From contig CAVSSX010000007.1 of NCBI GenBank assembly GCA_963730735.1, positions 992,001 to 1,056,000 of the forward strand: a stretch of DNA of 64,000 bases, in the 5' to 3' direction. The stretch is from CAVSSX01 sp963730735. Its GTDB lineage: Bacteria; Actinomycetota; Acidimicrobiia; Acidimicrobiales; RAAP-2. Made by a program: the position numbers and the translations under genes. Position 1 is the stretch's first letter; every line of letters begins with the position of its first letter. Below are positions 43,162 to 52,589 of the stretch, piece after piece. The notes under the pieces were generated by a model. It searched no databases. It was not told the DNA's origin and was given only the letters and a program-made list of their open reading frames with translations.

Positions 43162-45744
43162 CTAGGAGGTGGCGTCGTCGGCCACCTGCGACAGCGTCGT
43201 CGCCAGCTGTCCCCGCTCGCGGCGCCCGAAGGCGACGTTGGCGGCCAACCGCTCGACGGCCTGGGTGACCGACCGCTGGCCCGAACGCAGTGGGTGCTCG
43301 GCCAGGAACCCGGTGACCCGGGCGGCGGTGGCCTCGTCGCCGCACAGCACCCGGATCCCCCCGAGCATCCGCGAATGGCTGTTGACCGGGAAGCGCTCGA
43401 GGGCCCGGTCCCACTCGGCCGTCAGGCGGTCGAAGACGGCCGGGCCGGCCACCCGGTTGGCCAGCAGCATCATCACCAGGTACGGCGCGTCCTGGGTCCG
43501 CAGCTGGTTGAGCGCCAGGTCGAAGGCCCGCTCGCTCAGGGCGACATCGGGGAACGACGCCAGCGCCCGCTGGTAGCGGATCTCCTCCTGCGGGGTCGCC
43601 GGGTGCTCGGAGCGCTCCAGGATCCGTTCGAAGTCGCCGTCCCGCAGCTGGGCGGCCACCACGTCGAGCACCGCCGGCTCGATGTCGGCATCGACCGCCG
43701 GGCCGCCGGCCAGGGCGGCGTCGAAGCGCCGGACGGCCTCGGCCCGCACCGACTCGTCCTCGCCGGTCGTGCCCAGGGCCCGCAGCAGCGCCGCCCGGAG
43801 CCCGGGGGTGCGCTCACCGTCGTCGGGCCGGGGGTCGAAGCCCAGCCGGGCGAAGCGCGGTCCGAGCAGGGCCCGGCAGGCCGCCGCCAGCTGCGGCCGG
43901 TCGTCGTCGGCGATCACCCGGTCGCACAGGTCGAGGGCGGCCAGCACCGGGGACCAGACGCTCGGGTCGCCCTCGTCGCCGAGGTGGGCGGCCAGGTTGA
44001 ACAGGTCGGCCAGCGCCACCTCCCCGGACAGCACCAGGGCCCAGGTGTCCGAGAGCAGGTTGGACCGCTCGAGCGTGGTCAGCTCCGTGAGGCCCTCGGC
44101 CAGCGAGGCCAGGTGGTCGCTCGGGTAGGCCACCCGGTAGAAGCCCCACCCGCCGGCGTTGAGGACGGTGGTCGGGCCGCCGTCGGCCAGGGTGAGCGGC
44201 TCGGCGCCGAGCAGCAGCCGGTCGTCGGGTCCGGTCCCGTCGAGTTGCCGCACCAGCACCGGGATCTGCCAGTCCGAGCCGATGGCGCTCGGCGTGGCCG
44301 GGTCCGGGGGGCCGAGGGCGAAGGGCGCCTGGCCCAGGCGGTCGCCGGCCAGGGCCACCAGCGGGAAGCCTCCCTGGAGGATCCAGGTGTTCATCATCGC
44401 CCGCACCGGCTCGCCGCTCGCCGCCTCGAGGGCGTCCCACAGGTCGGCCGTCTCGGTGTTGGCGTAGCTGTGGTCCCGCAGGTAGGCCCGCACGCCGTCA
44501 CGGAACACCTCGGCGCCCAGGTACTGCTCGAGCATGCGCAGGACGCCGCCGCCCTTCTCGTAGGTCAGCACGTCGAACATGCCGTCGGCCTCCTCGGGCC
44601 GGCCCACGGGGTACTCGATCGGCCGGGTCGAGTGGAGGCCGTCGACCCCCATGGCCATCTCGCGCTCGGCGCAGAAGCTCACCCAGCGCTGCCACTCGGG
44701 TCGGAAGGCGTCGCAGGCCAGCACCTCCATGAAGGTGGCGAAGGCCTCGTTCAGCCAGATGCCGTTCCACCAGCGCATGGTGACCAGGTCGCCGAACCAC
44801 ATGTGGGCGATCTCGTGGCAGACCACGTCGGCCACCCGCTCGAGCTCGACCCGGGCGGCGGTGGCCGGGTCGATGAGCAGCGCCGTCTCCCGGAAGGTCA
44901 CCAGGCCCAGGTTCTCCATGGCCCCGAAGGCGAAGTCGGGGATGGCGGCCAGGTCGAGCTTGTCGGCCGGGTAGTCGATGCCGAAGTAGTCGGAGAAGAA
45001 CCCGAGGGCGTGGGCCGCCACCTCGAGGGCGTAGGGGGCCAGGTGGGCCTTGCCCGGCACGTGCAGGACCCGGACCGGGACCCCCCGCACGTCGACCGGG
45101 TCGGTGGCCTCCAGCGGGCCGACGATGAAGGCCACCAGGTAGGTGGACATCACCATGGTCGGGGCGAAGTGGACCCGGCGACGGCCGTCGTCCTCGGTCG
45201 TCTCGGCCAGCACCTCGGAGTTGGAGAAGGCGGCCAGCTCGGGCGCCACCACCAGGGTCACCTCGAAGGTGGCCTTGCGGTCGGGCTCGTCCCAGCAGGG
45301 GAAGGCCCGGCGGGCGTCGGTCGACTCCATCTGGGTGGTGGCGATCGTCCGGGTGGCCCCGTCGGCGTCGGTGAAGGTGGAGCGGTAGAAGCCCCGCAGC
45401 TTGTCGTTGAGGGTGCCCGAGAAGCGGCAGCGCAGCGTGGCCGGACCGGTGGCCAGCGGTTCGGGCACCGAGAAGGTCACCCGTTCCTCCGCCTCGTCGT
45501 AGGCGATGGTGGCGTGCTGGGTGCCGCCGGTTCCCTCGAGGGTGGCGTCGGTGATGACCAGGTCGGCGGCGTTGGCCACCACCTCGGTGACGGCCTCGTG
45601 GACGGTGAGGTCGATGGTGACGTGGCCGACGAACGTGGCCTGGTCGAGGTCGGGCTCGAGGACCAGCCGGTAGGCGTGCGGGGCGACCGTGTACGGGAGG
45701 CGGTAGGGCTCGTCGGCGGTGTCGGGGGCAGGGGAGGCGGGCAT
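43162..45744 (-). CDS. pepN: Aminopeptidase N (M1 metallopeptidase)
   Basis: This 860-aa cytoplasmic zinc aminopeptidase removes N-terminal residues from peptides. FGAMENLG (274-278 GAMEN) binds the substrate amino end. HEIAHMWFG (310-314 HExxH) and NEAF with Glu333 form the zinc site. The long C-terminal helical domain (ERSNLLSDTWALVLSGEVAL and onwards) is normal for the family. ATG 45744 matches the family start. It is divergent from the PfkB-type kinase gene. Confidence 0.95.
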   Translation of the reverse strand: MPASPAPDTADEPYRLPYTVAPHAYRLVLEPDLDQATFVGHVTIDLTVHEAVTEVVANAADLVITDATLEGTGGTQHATIAYDEAEERVTFSVPEPLATGPATLRCRFSGTLNDKLRGFYRSTFTDADGATRTIATTQMESTDARRAFPCWDEPDRKATFEVTLVVAPELAAFSNSEVLAETTEDDGRRRVHFAPTMVMSTYLVAFIVGPLEATDPVDVRGVPVRVLHVPGKAHLAPYALEVAAHALGFFSDYFGIDYPADKLDLAAIPDFAFGAMENLGLVTFRETALLIDPATAARVELERVADVVCHEIAHMWFGDLVTMRWWNGIWLNEAFATFMEVLACDAFRPEWQRWVSFCAEREMAMGVDGLHSTRPIEYPVGRPEEADGMFDVLTYEKGGGVLRMLEQYLGAEVFRDGVRAYLRDHSYANTETADLWDALEAASGEPVRAMMNTWILQGGFPLVALAGDRLGQAPFALGPPDPATPSAIGSDWQIPVLVRQLDGTGPDDRLLLGAEPLTLADGGPTTVLNAGGWGFYRVAYPSDHLASLAEGLTELTTLERSNLLSDTWALVLSGEVALADLFNLAAHLGDEGDPSVWSPVLAALDLCDRVIADDDRPQLAAACRALLGPRFARLGFDPRPDDGERTPGLRAALLRALGTTGEDESVRAEAVRRFDAALAGGPAVDADIEPAVLDVVAAQLRDGDFERILERSEHPATPQEEIRYQRALASFPDVALSERAFDLALNQLRTQDAPYLVMMLLANRVAGPAVFDRLTAEWDRALERFPVNSHSRMLGGIRVLCGDEATAARVTGFLAEHPLRSGQRSVTQAVERLAANVAFGRRERGQLATTLSQVADDATS

Positions 45745-45784
45745 TTCCGAGAGGCTACCCTCCGGCCTCGGGTACCCTCTCGGC

Positions 45785-46831
45785 GTGCCTGACGACCTTT
45801 CCCCGGCGGACCTCGACGACAGTGCGCCGCTCGACGTGGTCGGCATCGGCTCACCGCTGGTCGACGTGCTGGCCCAGGCCGTCGACGCCGACCTCGAGCG
45901 TCTGGGCCTGGTCAAGGGCACGATGGCCCTCATCGACCTGGACCGGGCCGAGTCGGTCTACGCCACCATGGGGCCGGCGGTCGAGGTCTCCGGCGGCTCG
46001 GCGGCCAACACCATCGCCGGCGTGGCCGCCCTCGGGGGCTCGGCCGGCTTCATCGGCAAGGTCGCCGACGACGAGCTGGGTCGGGTCTTCATCCACGACA
46101 TCCGCTCGGCCGGGGTCCACTACCTCCCGGCGGTGCTCCGGTCGTCGGGGCCCGAGGCGGCCGTCGGCACCGGACGCTGCCTGGTGCTGGTCACCGACGA
46201 GGGCGAGCGCACCATGTCGACCTACCTCGGGGCGGCCGTCGCCCTCGAGCCGGCCGACGCCCAGGACGACCTGGTGGCCCGGGCCCAGGTGCTCTATCTC
46301 GAGGGCTACCTCTGGGAGCTGGGTCCGGCCAAGGAGGCGATGCGCCGGTCCATCGCCACCTGCCACGCCAACGACGGGTCGGTGGCCCTCTCGCTGTCGG
46401 ACCCCTTCTGTGTCGAGCGGCACCAGCGTGAGTTCCTCGACCTCCTCCTCGACGACGTCGACGTGTTGTTCGGCAACGAGGAGGAGGTCCTCCGGCTCTT
46501 CGGGTCGAGCTCGTTCGACGAGGCGGTCGAGGCGGCCGAGGAGACCGGTCTCCTGGTGGTGATCACCCGTGGGGCGAAGGGGTCGGTGGTGCTGACCGCC
46601 TCCGGACCGGTCGAGGTCCCGGCGGCGCCGGTCGACCAGGTGGTCGACACCACCGGGGCCGGCGACCTGTTCGCCGCCGGCTTCCTCCACGGGCTGACCC
46701 ACGGGGCGGCGCCGGTCGACTGCGCCCGCCTGGGCGCGGTGTGCGCGGCCGAGGTCATCGCCCACGTCGGTGCCCGGCCCGAGGCCGACCTGTCCTCGTT
46801 GGCCGAGGCGGCCGGACTCCGCTTCGCCTAG
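45785..46831 (+). CDS. PfkB-family carbohydrate/nucleoside kinase
   Basis: This 348-aa cytoplasmic kinase uses ATP to phosphorylate a sugar or nucleoside. VVGIGSPLVDVLAQ, VSGGSAANTIAGVAALGG (the GG substrate motif) and DTTGAGDLFAAGFLHG (the anion-hole and catalytic Asp) are the family signatures. The NTPase core reads LLVVITRGAKGSVVL. Adenosine-kinase-like relatives are common in actinomycetes, but the substrate cannot be decided. Start GTG 45785. Confidence 0.9.
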   Translation: MPDDLSPADLDDSAPLDVVGIGSPLVDVLAQAVDADLERLGLVKGTMALIDLDRAESVYATMGPAVEVSGGSAANTIAGVAALGGSAGFIGKVADDELGRVFIHDIRSAGVHYLPAVLRSSGPEAAVGTGRCLVLVTDEGERTMSTYLGAAVALEPADAQDDLVARAQVLYLEGYLWELGPAKEAMRRSIATCHANDGSVALSLSDPFCVERHQREFLDLLLDDVDVLFGNEEEVLRLFGSSSFDEAVEAAEETGLLVVITRGAKGSVVLTASGPVEVPAAPVDQVVDTTGAGDLFAAGFLHGLTHGAAPVDCARLGAVCAAEVIAHVGARPEADLSSLAEAAGLRFA

Positions 46832-46855
46832 CGCCCACCTCTGACCGGGGTCGGA

Positions 46856-47357
46856 CTAGCGCTTCGGCGGCCCAACGGGTCGGATGGCCCGATGCCGAAC
46901 CGAACCACCGGCCAGCTCGAGCTCGCCGAAGGTGGCGACCGGCTGGCTGCGGCGCTGGGTCGGCGACCCCGGGTTGAACAGGAGTTGGCCGTCCACCCCC
47001 ACCTCGTCGCACGGGACGTGGCTGTGGCCGAAGACCACCAGGTCGGCCGAGGGGAAGCGGCGGCGCAGCCGGGCTGCCCGACCGGTGCGGGCCCCCGAGT
47101 CGTGGACCAGGGCCACCTCCACCCCGCCCAGCTCGAGGACCAGGGTCTCGCCCAGGGTGCCCCGGAGCTCGTGGTCGTTGTTGCCGAGCACGGCGTGGGT
47201 CGGGGCCAAGGCCAAAAGGTCCTCCAGGGCGGCACGACGACGTCACGTCGCCGGCGTGGAGCAGGACGTCGGCGGCGGCGATCGCCGACAGCACGGCGGA
47301 CGGTAGGGCGTCGGCGCCGCCCTTCAGATGGGTGTCGGCCAGCACCACGACCTTCAC
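46856..47357 (-). CDS. YfcE/MJ0936-type metallophosphoesterase (one frameshift)
   Basis: About 167 aa if one extra base near 47229 is removed. The first frame has MKVVVLADTHLKGG and LLHAGDVTS, the D-x-H and G-D metal motifs. The second frame supplies THAVLGNNDHELRG (G-N-N/H-D), LVVFGHSHVPCDE and LFNPGSPTQRR, the rest of the calcineurin-like active site. Such enzymes cleave phosphodiesters. The break lies at CCAG. It converges on the PfkB gene. Confidence 0.85.
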
Positions 47358-47417
47358 CGGGCACCCGCCGCATCGAGCGGGTGCCGTCGGCGCCGCCTCC
47401 GGCTCACCGACCCCGGC

Positions 47418-48341
47418 TCACTCGGGGAACGACTGCTCCACGAAGCCCTCCGACATGGCCCACAGCCGGACGGCGGCCTCGGGGTCGGTGGCGTAGGGCA
47501 GGGCCTCGCTCACGTGGCAGTCCTCGAGGTAGACGCCCCCGACGTCGGCCAGCTCGGGGGCGGTCGCCGCCCACAGCGAGGTGGCGGCGCCCCCCTCGGG
47601 CGTCTTGGCCGGCGGCATGTCGCGGCCCATGGCCTTCATGCGCTTGAGCATCGAGTCGAGGTCCTCGGGCGACATGTAGCGGGCCAGCTCGGTGTGGATG
47701 ACGCCCGGGTGCACGGCGTAGGCGTGGACGCCGCGCTCGGCGAACCGGCGGTCGAACTCCACGCTGAAGAGGATGTTGGAGGTCTTGGACTGTCCGTAGG
47801 AGACCATCTTGTCGTAGGGGGTCCGCTCGAAGTTCGGGTCGTCCCACAGCACGTCCGAGCTGCGGTGCCCGCCCGAGGAGAGGTTGACCACCCGGCTCGG
47901 GGCGCCGGCCAGGAGGGCCGGCACGAGCAGGTTGGTGAGCAGGAAGTGGCCCAGGTGGTTGGTGCCGAACTGCAGCTCGAAGCCGTCCTGGGTGTGCTCG
48001 AACGGCGTCTGCATCACGCCGGCGTTGTTGATCAAGAGGTGCAGCGGCTGGCCGGTGGCCACGAATCCCTCGGCGAACGTCCGCACGCTCTCGAGCGAGG
48101 TCAGGTCGATGACGCCGTAGTCGATGTCGGCCCCGTCGACGGCGTCGGCGATGGCGGCCACGGTGGCCCGGCCCTTGTCCTCGTTGCGGGCGCCGGCCAC
48201 CACCTTGGCCCCGGCCCGCGCCAGGAAGGTGGCGGTCACCAACCCGAGACCGGTGGTGGCACCGGTGACGATCGCCGTGCGTCCCCGGAGGTCCACACCG
48301 GCCATGATCTCCGGCGCCTCGGTGGTCGCGTCGAGTGGCAT
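47418..48341 (-). CDS. Short-chain dehydrogenase/reductase (SDR, RDH-type)
   Basis: This 307-aa SDR has the cofactor loop TAIVTGATTGLGLVTATFLA, the LLINNAGVM strand, SGGHRSS, and the catalytic YGQSKTSNILFS (Y-x3-K). It resembles the longer retinol-dehydrogenase-like and oxidoreductase SDRs of actinomycetes. ATG 48341 follows GGAGGGG. The substrate is unknown. It is divergent from the gene at 48443. Confidence 0.9.
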   Translation of the reverse strand: MPLDATTEAPEIMAGVDLRGRTAIVTGATTGLGLVTATFLARAGAKVVAGARNEDKGRATVAAIADAVDGADIDYGVIDLTSLESVRTFAEGFVATGQPLHLLINNAGVMQTPFEHTQDGFELQFGTNHLGHFLLTNLLVPALLAGAPSRVVNLSSGGHRSSDVLWDDPNFERTPYDKMVSYGQSKTSNILFSVEFDRRFAERGVHAYAVHPGVIHTELARYMSPEDLDSMLKRMKAMGRDMPPAKTPEGGAATSLWAATAPELADVGGVYLEDCHVSEALPYATDPEAAVRLWAMSEGFVEQSFPE

Positions 48342-48442
48342 GTCCCCTCCAGTGTTCGCTCGACCGGCGGCTCCGGTCACGGTCGAAGGGTACAGTCCGC
48401 CACGTGCGGCGAGCCCGCCGACGTGACCTGGAGGGGGAGAGC

Positions 48443-49252
48443 GTGGACGAGTACCCGGTGAAGGTGGGCAGGATGCTGTTCACCATGGTCGACCCCCACA
48501 AGGGGTCCGAGGTCGCCTACAACCGCTGGTACGAGCGGGACCACTTCTACTGCGGCTGCATGGTCGGGTCCTGGTGGTTCGCCGGCAAGCGCTGGGTGTC
48601 GCCCCGCTCGCTGAAGGACCTCCGGTTCCCCGCAGAGAGCGAGTTCGCCGATCCGGTCGACGCCGGGTCCTTCCTCTCGATCTACTGGGTCCACCAGGAC
48701 CACGAGGACGAGGCGTTCGCCTGGGCCGGCGAGCAGTTCCAGTGGATCTACCTGAACGACCGGGGCTTCCACCAGCGGACCCACGCCCACACGGCCAACT
48801 ACGACTTCGCCTCGGTGCGCTACGCCGACGAGGACGGGATCCCGCTCGAGTTGGCCCTCGACCACCAGTTCGCCGGTCTGGGGGTGGTGGTCGTGGTCCC
48901 GACCGAGGGCACCGACGGCGCCGCGCTGCAGACGTGGCTGAGCGAGGAGGCGGCCCCGGCGCTGCTCGAGGGCGGCGAGGTCGAGTCGCTGTCGACCTGG
49001 ACCCTCTACCAGCGGCCGGTGGACACCACCGTCGAGCTCGAGGAGGGCGTGCCCTCCCTGGCCACGCTGGGCGGGAGCCCCGACCGGCTGGTGCAGCTGG
49101 CCTTCTTGAACGTGGCCCCGACCGAGGTGTGGCCCCGGTTCCGGGCCTACGCCGATGCCGTCGAGGCCAGCGGGCTCGGGACGGTGGTCTTCGCCGCCCC
49201 CTTCCTGCCGACGGTGGTCGGCACCGACACCTACACCGACCAGCTCTGGTAG
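48443..49252 (+). CDS. Conserved actinobacterial protein, probable dimeric alpha-beta barrel, 269 aa
   Basis: GTG 48443 follows GGAGGGGGAGAGC. The start MLFTMVDPHKGSEVAYNRWY followed by ERDHFYCGCMVGSWWF resembles EthD-like proteins, which have a ferredoxin-type fold and act on aromatic compounds. Two such halves seem present (LGVVVVVPTEGTDGAALQTW begins the second). A W-rich centre is striking. I cannot assign a reaction; the EthD link is inference. Confidence 0.6.
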   Translation: MDEYPVKVGRMLFTMVDPHKGSEVAYNRWYERDHFYCGCMVGSWWFAGKRWVSPRSLKDLRFPAESEFADPVDAGSFLSIYWVHQDHEDEAFAWAGEQFQWIYLNDRGFHQRTHAHTANYDFASVRYADEDGIPLELALDHQFAGLGVVVVVPTEGTDGAALQTWLSEEAAPALLEGGEVESLSTWTLYQRPVDTTVELEEGVPSLATLGGSPDRLVQLAFLNVAPTEVWPRFRAYADAVEASGLGTVVFAAPFLPTVVGTDTYTDQLW

Positions 49253-49359
49253 CTCCCGGCGCACCGGTCGTCCCCTGAACGCTCGGGCTGGTCGCCCGAG
49301 GGTCACCGTCTGGCGCGGCCCCACGACGTAGGGTCGACGGGCATGTTGGTGGGGCCCCG

Positions 49360-50151
49360 GTGGTAGCGCTCGTCGTCATCTTGACGGTGGTCGTGGCGTT
49401 GCTGGCCGTGCTGGTCGCCGGGCTCCTGCGGAGCCACGCCGACATCCTCCGGGCCCTGCACAGCGTCGGCGCCGGCGTCGGCGACCCGACGGCGACCGAC
49501 GACCCGGCGTCGGCCCAGGTGCCGGTGTCGATGGGGCCGCGCCTCCCGCCCGAACGCCACTCCAGCTCCGCCCCGCCCCTCACCGGGGTCACGCCGTCGG
49601 GCGACGCCCGGGCCGTCGTCTTCGACACCGGTGAGGCGCTGACGCTGTTGGCCTTCCTCTCGTCGGGGTGCGCTTCGTGCGGCGAGTTCTGGCGGGTTCT
49701 GCGGACCTCGGACCGGCTGCCGTTCCCCGACGACGTGCGGCTGGTGGTCGTGACCAAGGGACCGGAGCTCGAGATCGCCGGGGAGGTCGCCCGCCAGGCC
49801 GGGCCGGCGCTCGACGTGGTGATGTCGACCGACGCCTGGGGGGACTACGAGGTGCCCGGGTCGCCGTTCTTCGTGCTGATCGACGAGCGTGAGGGGCGCC
49901 GGATCGGCGAAGGCGTGGCCAACCACCTCGACCAGGTGGCCGACCTGGTCCGCCGGGCCGAGGTCGACGCCCGGGGGCCCCGGCGCCCGAGGGACGCCGG
50001 CGGGGGCCTCGGCCTCGACGGGCCCGAACGCGAGTCGGCCAACGACCACGAGCTGCTGGCCGCCGGGATCCGACCCGGTGACCCCAGCCTCTACCCGAAG
50101 TCGCTCGACGACGTGTACGGCCCGGCCGGCCGTACGTCGGGCGCCGCCTGA
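49360..50151 (+). CDS. Membrane-anchored thioredoxin-like protein (MauD-like)
   Basis: This 263-aa protein has an N-terminal helix (about residues 2-22, ALVVILTVVVALLAVLVAG), then a Ser/Pro-rich linker and a thioredoxin-type domain. The redox site is C104-x2-C107 in SSGCASCGEFW. The conserved cis-Pro lies in GSPFFVLIDE. In methylamine-utilisation clusters MauD has this plan and folds the Cys-rich light chain by moving disulfides. The gene opens the run that ends in a Cys-rich Tat protein and a MauF-like protein, so the same job is likely. Start GTG 49360. Confidence 0.75.
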   Translation: MVALVVILTVVVALLAVLVAGLLRSHADILRALHSVGAGVGDPTATDDPASAQVPVSMGPRLPPERHSSSAPPLTGVTPSGDARAVVFDTGEALTLLAFLSSGCASCGEFWRVLRTSDRLPFPDDVRLVVVTKGPELEIAGEVARQAGPALDVVMSTDAWGDYEVPGSPFFVLIDEREGRRIGEGVANHLDQVADLVRRAEVDARGPRRPRDAGGGLGLDGPERESANDHELLAAGIRPGDPSLYPKSLDDVYGPAGRTSGAA

Positions 50152-50152
50152 C

Positions 50153-50644
50153 GTGCGGTTGCTGCGGGCGCACGGCATCGAGGCGGCCCTGCCGGCCGGC
50201 TTCGAGGGACGGATCTTCCGGCGGCCGGTGCTCGGGTCCGAGGCCACCCACCCGGTCGCCCACTTCGCCACCTTCGGGTTGCCGGTCGAGGTCGGGGACT
50301 TCGGCGGCGGGGCGGTGACCCTCATGCGGGACCACGACATCTTCACCGTCCTCTTCGAGTACGGCCCCGAGAGCGTGGGGACGAAGCTGTTCGAGCGCCA
50401 GGGCATGCCGACCGAGCTCAGCCACCACCACTTCCGGCCGACCGTGCTGCGGCGGGGCCTCGGGGGGCACTCGGGCACCCAGTGGTTCTTCACCGAGGCC
50501 GGCCGGCCCTTCACCCTCTACACCGTGCTCGGCAGCCACACCCGCCGGCACGAGCTCGTGCCCCGGGTGAACGAGCTGCTGGCGGCGGTGACCGTGCACC
50601 GTCAGCCGGTCACCCCGGCCACCCGGACGGCGTCGTGGAACTGA
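50153..50644 (+). CDS. Protein of unknown function in the Mau-like run, 163 aa
   Basis: GTG 50153 lies one base after the preceding stop, so translation is coupled. The product is a soluble protein with no signal peptide, opening LRAHGIEAALPAGFEGRIF. Its later parts HPVAHFATFGLPVEVGDFG and TELSHHHFRPTVL are His-rich. No family is recognised. It overlaps the MauE-like gene by 10 bases. It could be a cytoplasmic partner of the maturation system. Confidence 0.6.
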   Translation: MRLLRAHGIEAALPAGFEGRIFRRPVLGSEATHPVAHFATFGLPVEVGDFGGGAVTLMRDHDIFTVLFEYGPESVGTKLFERQGMPTELSHHHFRPTVLRRGLGGHSGTQWFFTEAGRPFTLYTVLGSHTRRHELVPRVNELLAAVTVHRQPVTPATRTASWN

Positions 50645-51186
50645 TCGGCCCCTACCTGGTGGCCTGTGGCCTGCTGGTGGTGGCCGGTTCGGCCAAGGTG
50701 GTGCGACCGGGCGACACGGCCATCGCCGTGTCCCAGTTCGTGGGTCGACCGGCGGGCCGCCTCCGGATCGCCGTGCGGGTCGGGGCCGGCCTCGAGGTCG
50801 TGCTCGGGGTGGTGGCCCTCGTCACACTGGGTCGGTTGCCGGCGGCAGTGGTGGCCGCCTCGTACCTCGGGTTCGCCGGCTACCTGGCCGTCGTCCGCCA
50901 GCGCGGCGGGGCGGTGGCCAGCTGCGGCTGCTTCGGTGAGCCCGACACCCCGGCGACGGCCCTCCACGTGGTGCTCGACCTCGGCCTGGGCGCCTCGGCG
51001 CTGGTGGTGGCGCTGGCCGGAACGAGCGGGTCGTTGTCGTCGGTACTGGCCGGCCAGCCCTGGCACGGCGTGCCGCTGGCGTTGGCCTCGGTCGTCTGCG
51101 GCTGGCTGGTCGTCCTGGCCATGTCGACCTTCGGCCGGCTCCAGCTGGCCCGGCGCCAGATCCGGACGACGGGGGGACCAGCGTGA
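50635..51186 (+). CDS. MauE/DoxX-like redox membrane protein
   Basis: This 183-aa protein has about four membrane helices (VACGLLVVAGSAKVVRPGD; GAGLEVVLGVVALVTLG; ASYLGFAGYLAVV; VVLDLGLGASALVVALAG). A CxC lies in the periplasmic-side ASCGCFGEPDTPATA, as in MauE and DoxX-like redox proteins that pass electrons to a thioredoxin-like partner. It overlaps the next gene by 4 bp. GTG 50635 is used since homologous sequence starts there. Confidence 0.8.
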   Translation: MELIGPYLVACGLLVVAGSAKVVRPGDTAIAVSQFVGRPAGRLRIAVRVGAGLEVVLGVVALVTLGRLPAAVVAASYLGFAGYLAVVRQRGGAVASCGCFGEPDTPATALHVVLDLGLGASALVVALAGTSGSLSSVLAGQPWHGVPLALASVVCGWLVVLAMSTFGRLQLARRQIRTTGGPA

Positions 51187-52577
51187 GCGTGGCCCTGGTC
51201 GAGCGGGCCTCGGGGTTCTTGGAGTCGAAGCTGTCGCGCCGCAGCTTCATCAACCGCTCGGCCTTCGTCGGGAGCGCGGTGGCCGTCGGGTCGGGACTCG
51301 ACCTGGCCCTCAAGCCCGGGACGGCCTACGGGTTCATCTGCTCGTGCGGGAACTCGGCCTGTGGCTGCGGCACCACCTGCTGCGAGGGCTTCACCGAGTT
51401 CTGCTGCTCGGTGAACGGCGGCTACAACTACTGCCCGACCAACACGATCATGGGTGGCTGGTGGAAGGCCGACAACTCGTCGTACTGCGGCGGCCCCCGG
51501 TACTACATGGACTGCAACGCCACCTGCCAGTGCGAGAACGGCTGCAGCGGCGGCTTCCCCTTCTGCGAGCCCGGCTGCGACGGCGTGAACTGCGGGTGTG
51601 GGGCCAACGGGTGCAACTCGTGGGCCACCGGGTGTTTCGCCTTTCGGTACGGCCAGTGCAACCAGGACGTGGCGTGCATGGGCCGGATCGTCTGCCGGGT
51701 GGTGGCCTGCGTGCCCCCGTGGGAGATCGACGCCTCGTGCACGACGGCCAACGCCCAGGACAACGGGACGGCCGAGCAGAACGCCGTCTGCTGGACGACG
51801 GCCTTCCCGGCGCCGCCCTGCTCCTCTCCGGCCACCAACTGCGAGGTGGTGGCCATCGCCGCCAGCACCACCGGGGGCGGCTACGGCATCGTGACGTCCT
51901 TCGGGAAGCTGTTCACCTACGGGGACTTCCCCAACGCCGGTGACGAGTCGGGGAGCGCCCTCAGCGCTCCCATGGTCGGCCTGGCCGCCCGGCCGGGCGG
52001 CGGTTACTGGCTGGTGGCCAGCGACGGCGGGATCTTCGCCTACGGCGGCGCTCCCTTCTTCGGCTCGACCGGCAACCTCACGCTGAACAAGCCGATCGTC
52101 GGCATGGCCGCCACGCCCTCGGGCGCCGGCTACTGGCTGGTGGCCAGCGACGGCGGGATCTTCGCCTACGGCGACGCCCAGTTCTACGGCTCAACCGGCA
52201 ACCTCACGCTGAACCAACCCATCGTCGGCATGGCGGCCACGCCGAATGGTGCCGGCTACTGGCTGGTGGCCAGCGACGGCGGGATCTTCGCCTACGGCGA
52301 CGCCCAGTTCTACGGCTCGACCGGCAACCTCACGCTGAACAAGCCCATCGTCGGCATGGCCGCCACCCCGACCGGCGCCGGCTACTGGCTGGCGGCCAGC
52401 GACGGCGGGCTGTTCGCCTACGGCGACGCCCCCTTCGACGGCTCGATGGGCGGCCAGCCACTCAACCGGCCCATCGTCGGGATGAACTCACCCCACGCCC
52501 AGTCGGGCTACTGGATGGTGGCCAGTGACGGTGGCGTGTTCGCCTTCGACGCCGCCTTCCTCGGATCGCCGGCCTGA
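51183..52577 (+). CDS. Tat-exported cysteine-rich (MauA-like) protein fused to GYWLVASDGG repeats
   Basis: This 464-aa protein has a twin-arginine signal (SRRSFINRSAFVGSAVAV at 18-36). Residues 53-220 hold 28 cysteines, with CSVNGGYNYCPTNTIMGGWW, YCGGPRYYMDCNATCQC and ATGCFAFRYGQCNQ. Parts of this (a C-x-G-x-x-N-x-C-P-x-x-T segment, Trp near residues 93-94 and 147) resemble the methylamine dehydrogenase light chain, whose TTQ cofactor comes from two Trp residues; whether TTQ forms here is unknown. From residue 274 there are four GYWLVASDGGIFAYG units and a partial fifth. Folding in the cytoplasm before Tat export fits the upstream redox proteins. Confidence 0.75.
   Translation: MSVALVERASGFLESKLSRRSFINRSAFVGSAVAVGSGLDLALKPGTAYGFICSCGNSACGCGTTCCEGFTEFCCSVNGGYNYCPTNTIMGGWWKADNSSYCGGPRYYMDCNATCQCENGCSGGFPFCEPGCDGVNCGCGANGCNSWATGCFAFRYGQCNQDVACMGRIVCRVVACVPPWEIDASCTTANAQDNGTAEQNAVCWTTAFPAPPCSSPATNCEVVAIAASTTGGGYGIVTSFGKLFTYGDFPNAGDESGSALSAPMVGLAARPGGGYWLVASDGGIFAYGGAPFFGSTGNLTLNKPIVGMAATPSGAGYWLVASDGGIFAYGDAQFYGSTGNLTLNQPIVGMAATPNGAGYWLVASDGGIFAYGDAQFYGSTGNLTLNKPIVGMAATPTGAGYWLAASDGGLFAYGDAPFDGSMGGQPLNRPIVGMNSPHAQSGYWMVASDGGVFAFDAAFLGSPA
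52002..52570 (+). repeat. GYWLVASDGG coding repeats in the Tat protein
   Basis: Four full units and a shortened last unit, with consensus GYWLVASDGGIFAYGDAQFYG. Units 2 and 3 are nearly identical in DNA (the stretch cgcctacggcgacgcccagt recurs), which points to recent duplication. The same family appears at 22495, 55236 and 57011. Confidence 0.85.
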
Positions 52578-52589
52578 GAAGGAGCATCG

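Noticed and set aside
42706..45792. Open frame of over 1000 codons opposite aminopeptidase N
   Set aside because: High-GC antisense frame of a gene with GAMEN and HExxH motifs. Its protein is low-complexity and has no start signal.
51183..51842. True methylamine dehydrogenase
   Set aside because: There is no heavy chain, no mauG and no amicyanin in the window, and the Cys count is over twice that of MauA. It is only MauA-like in places.
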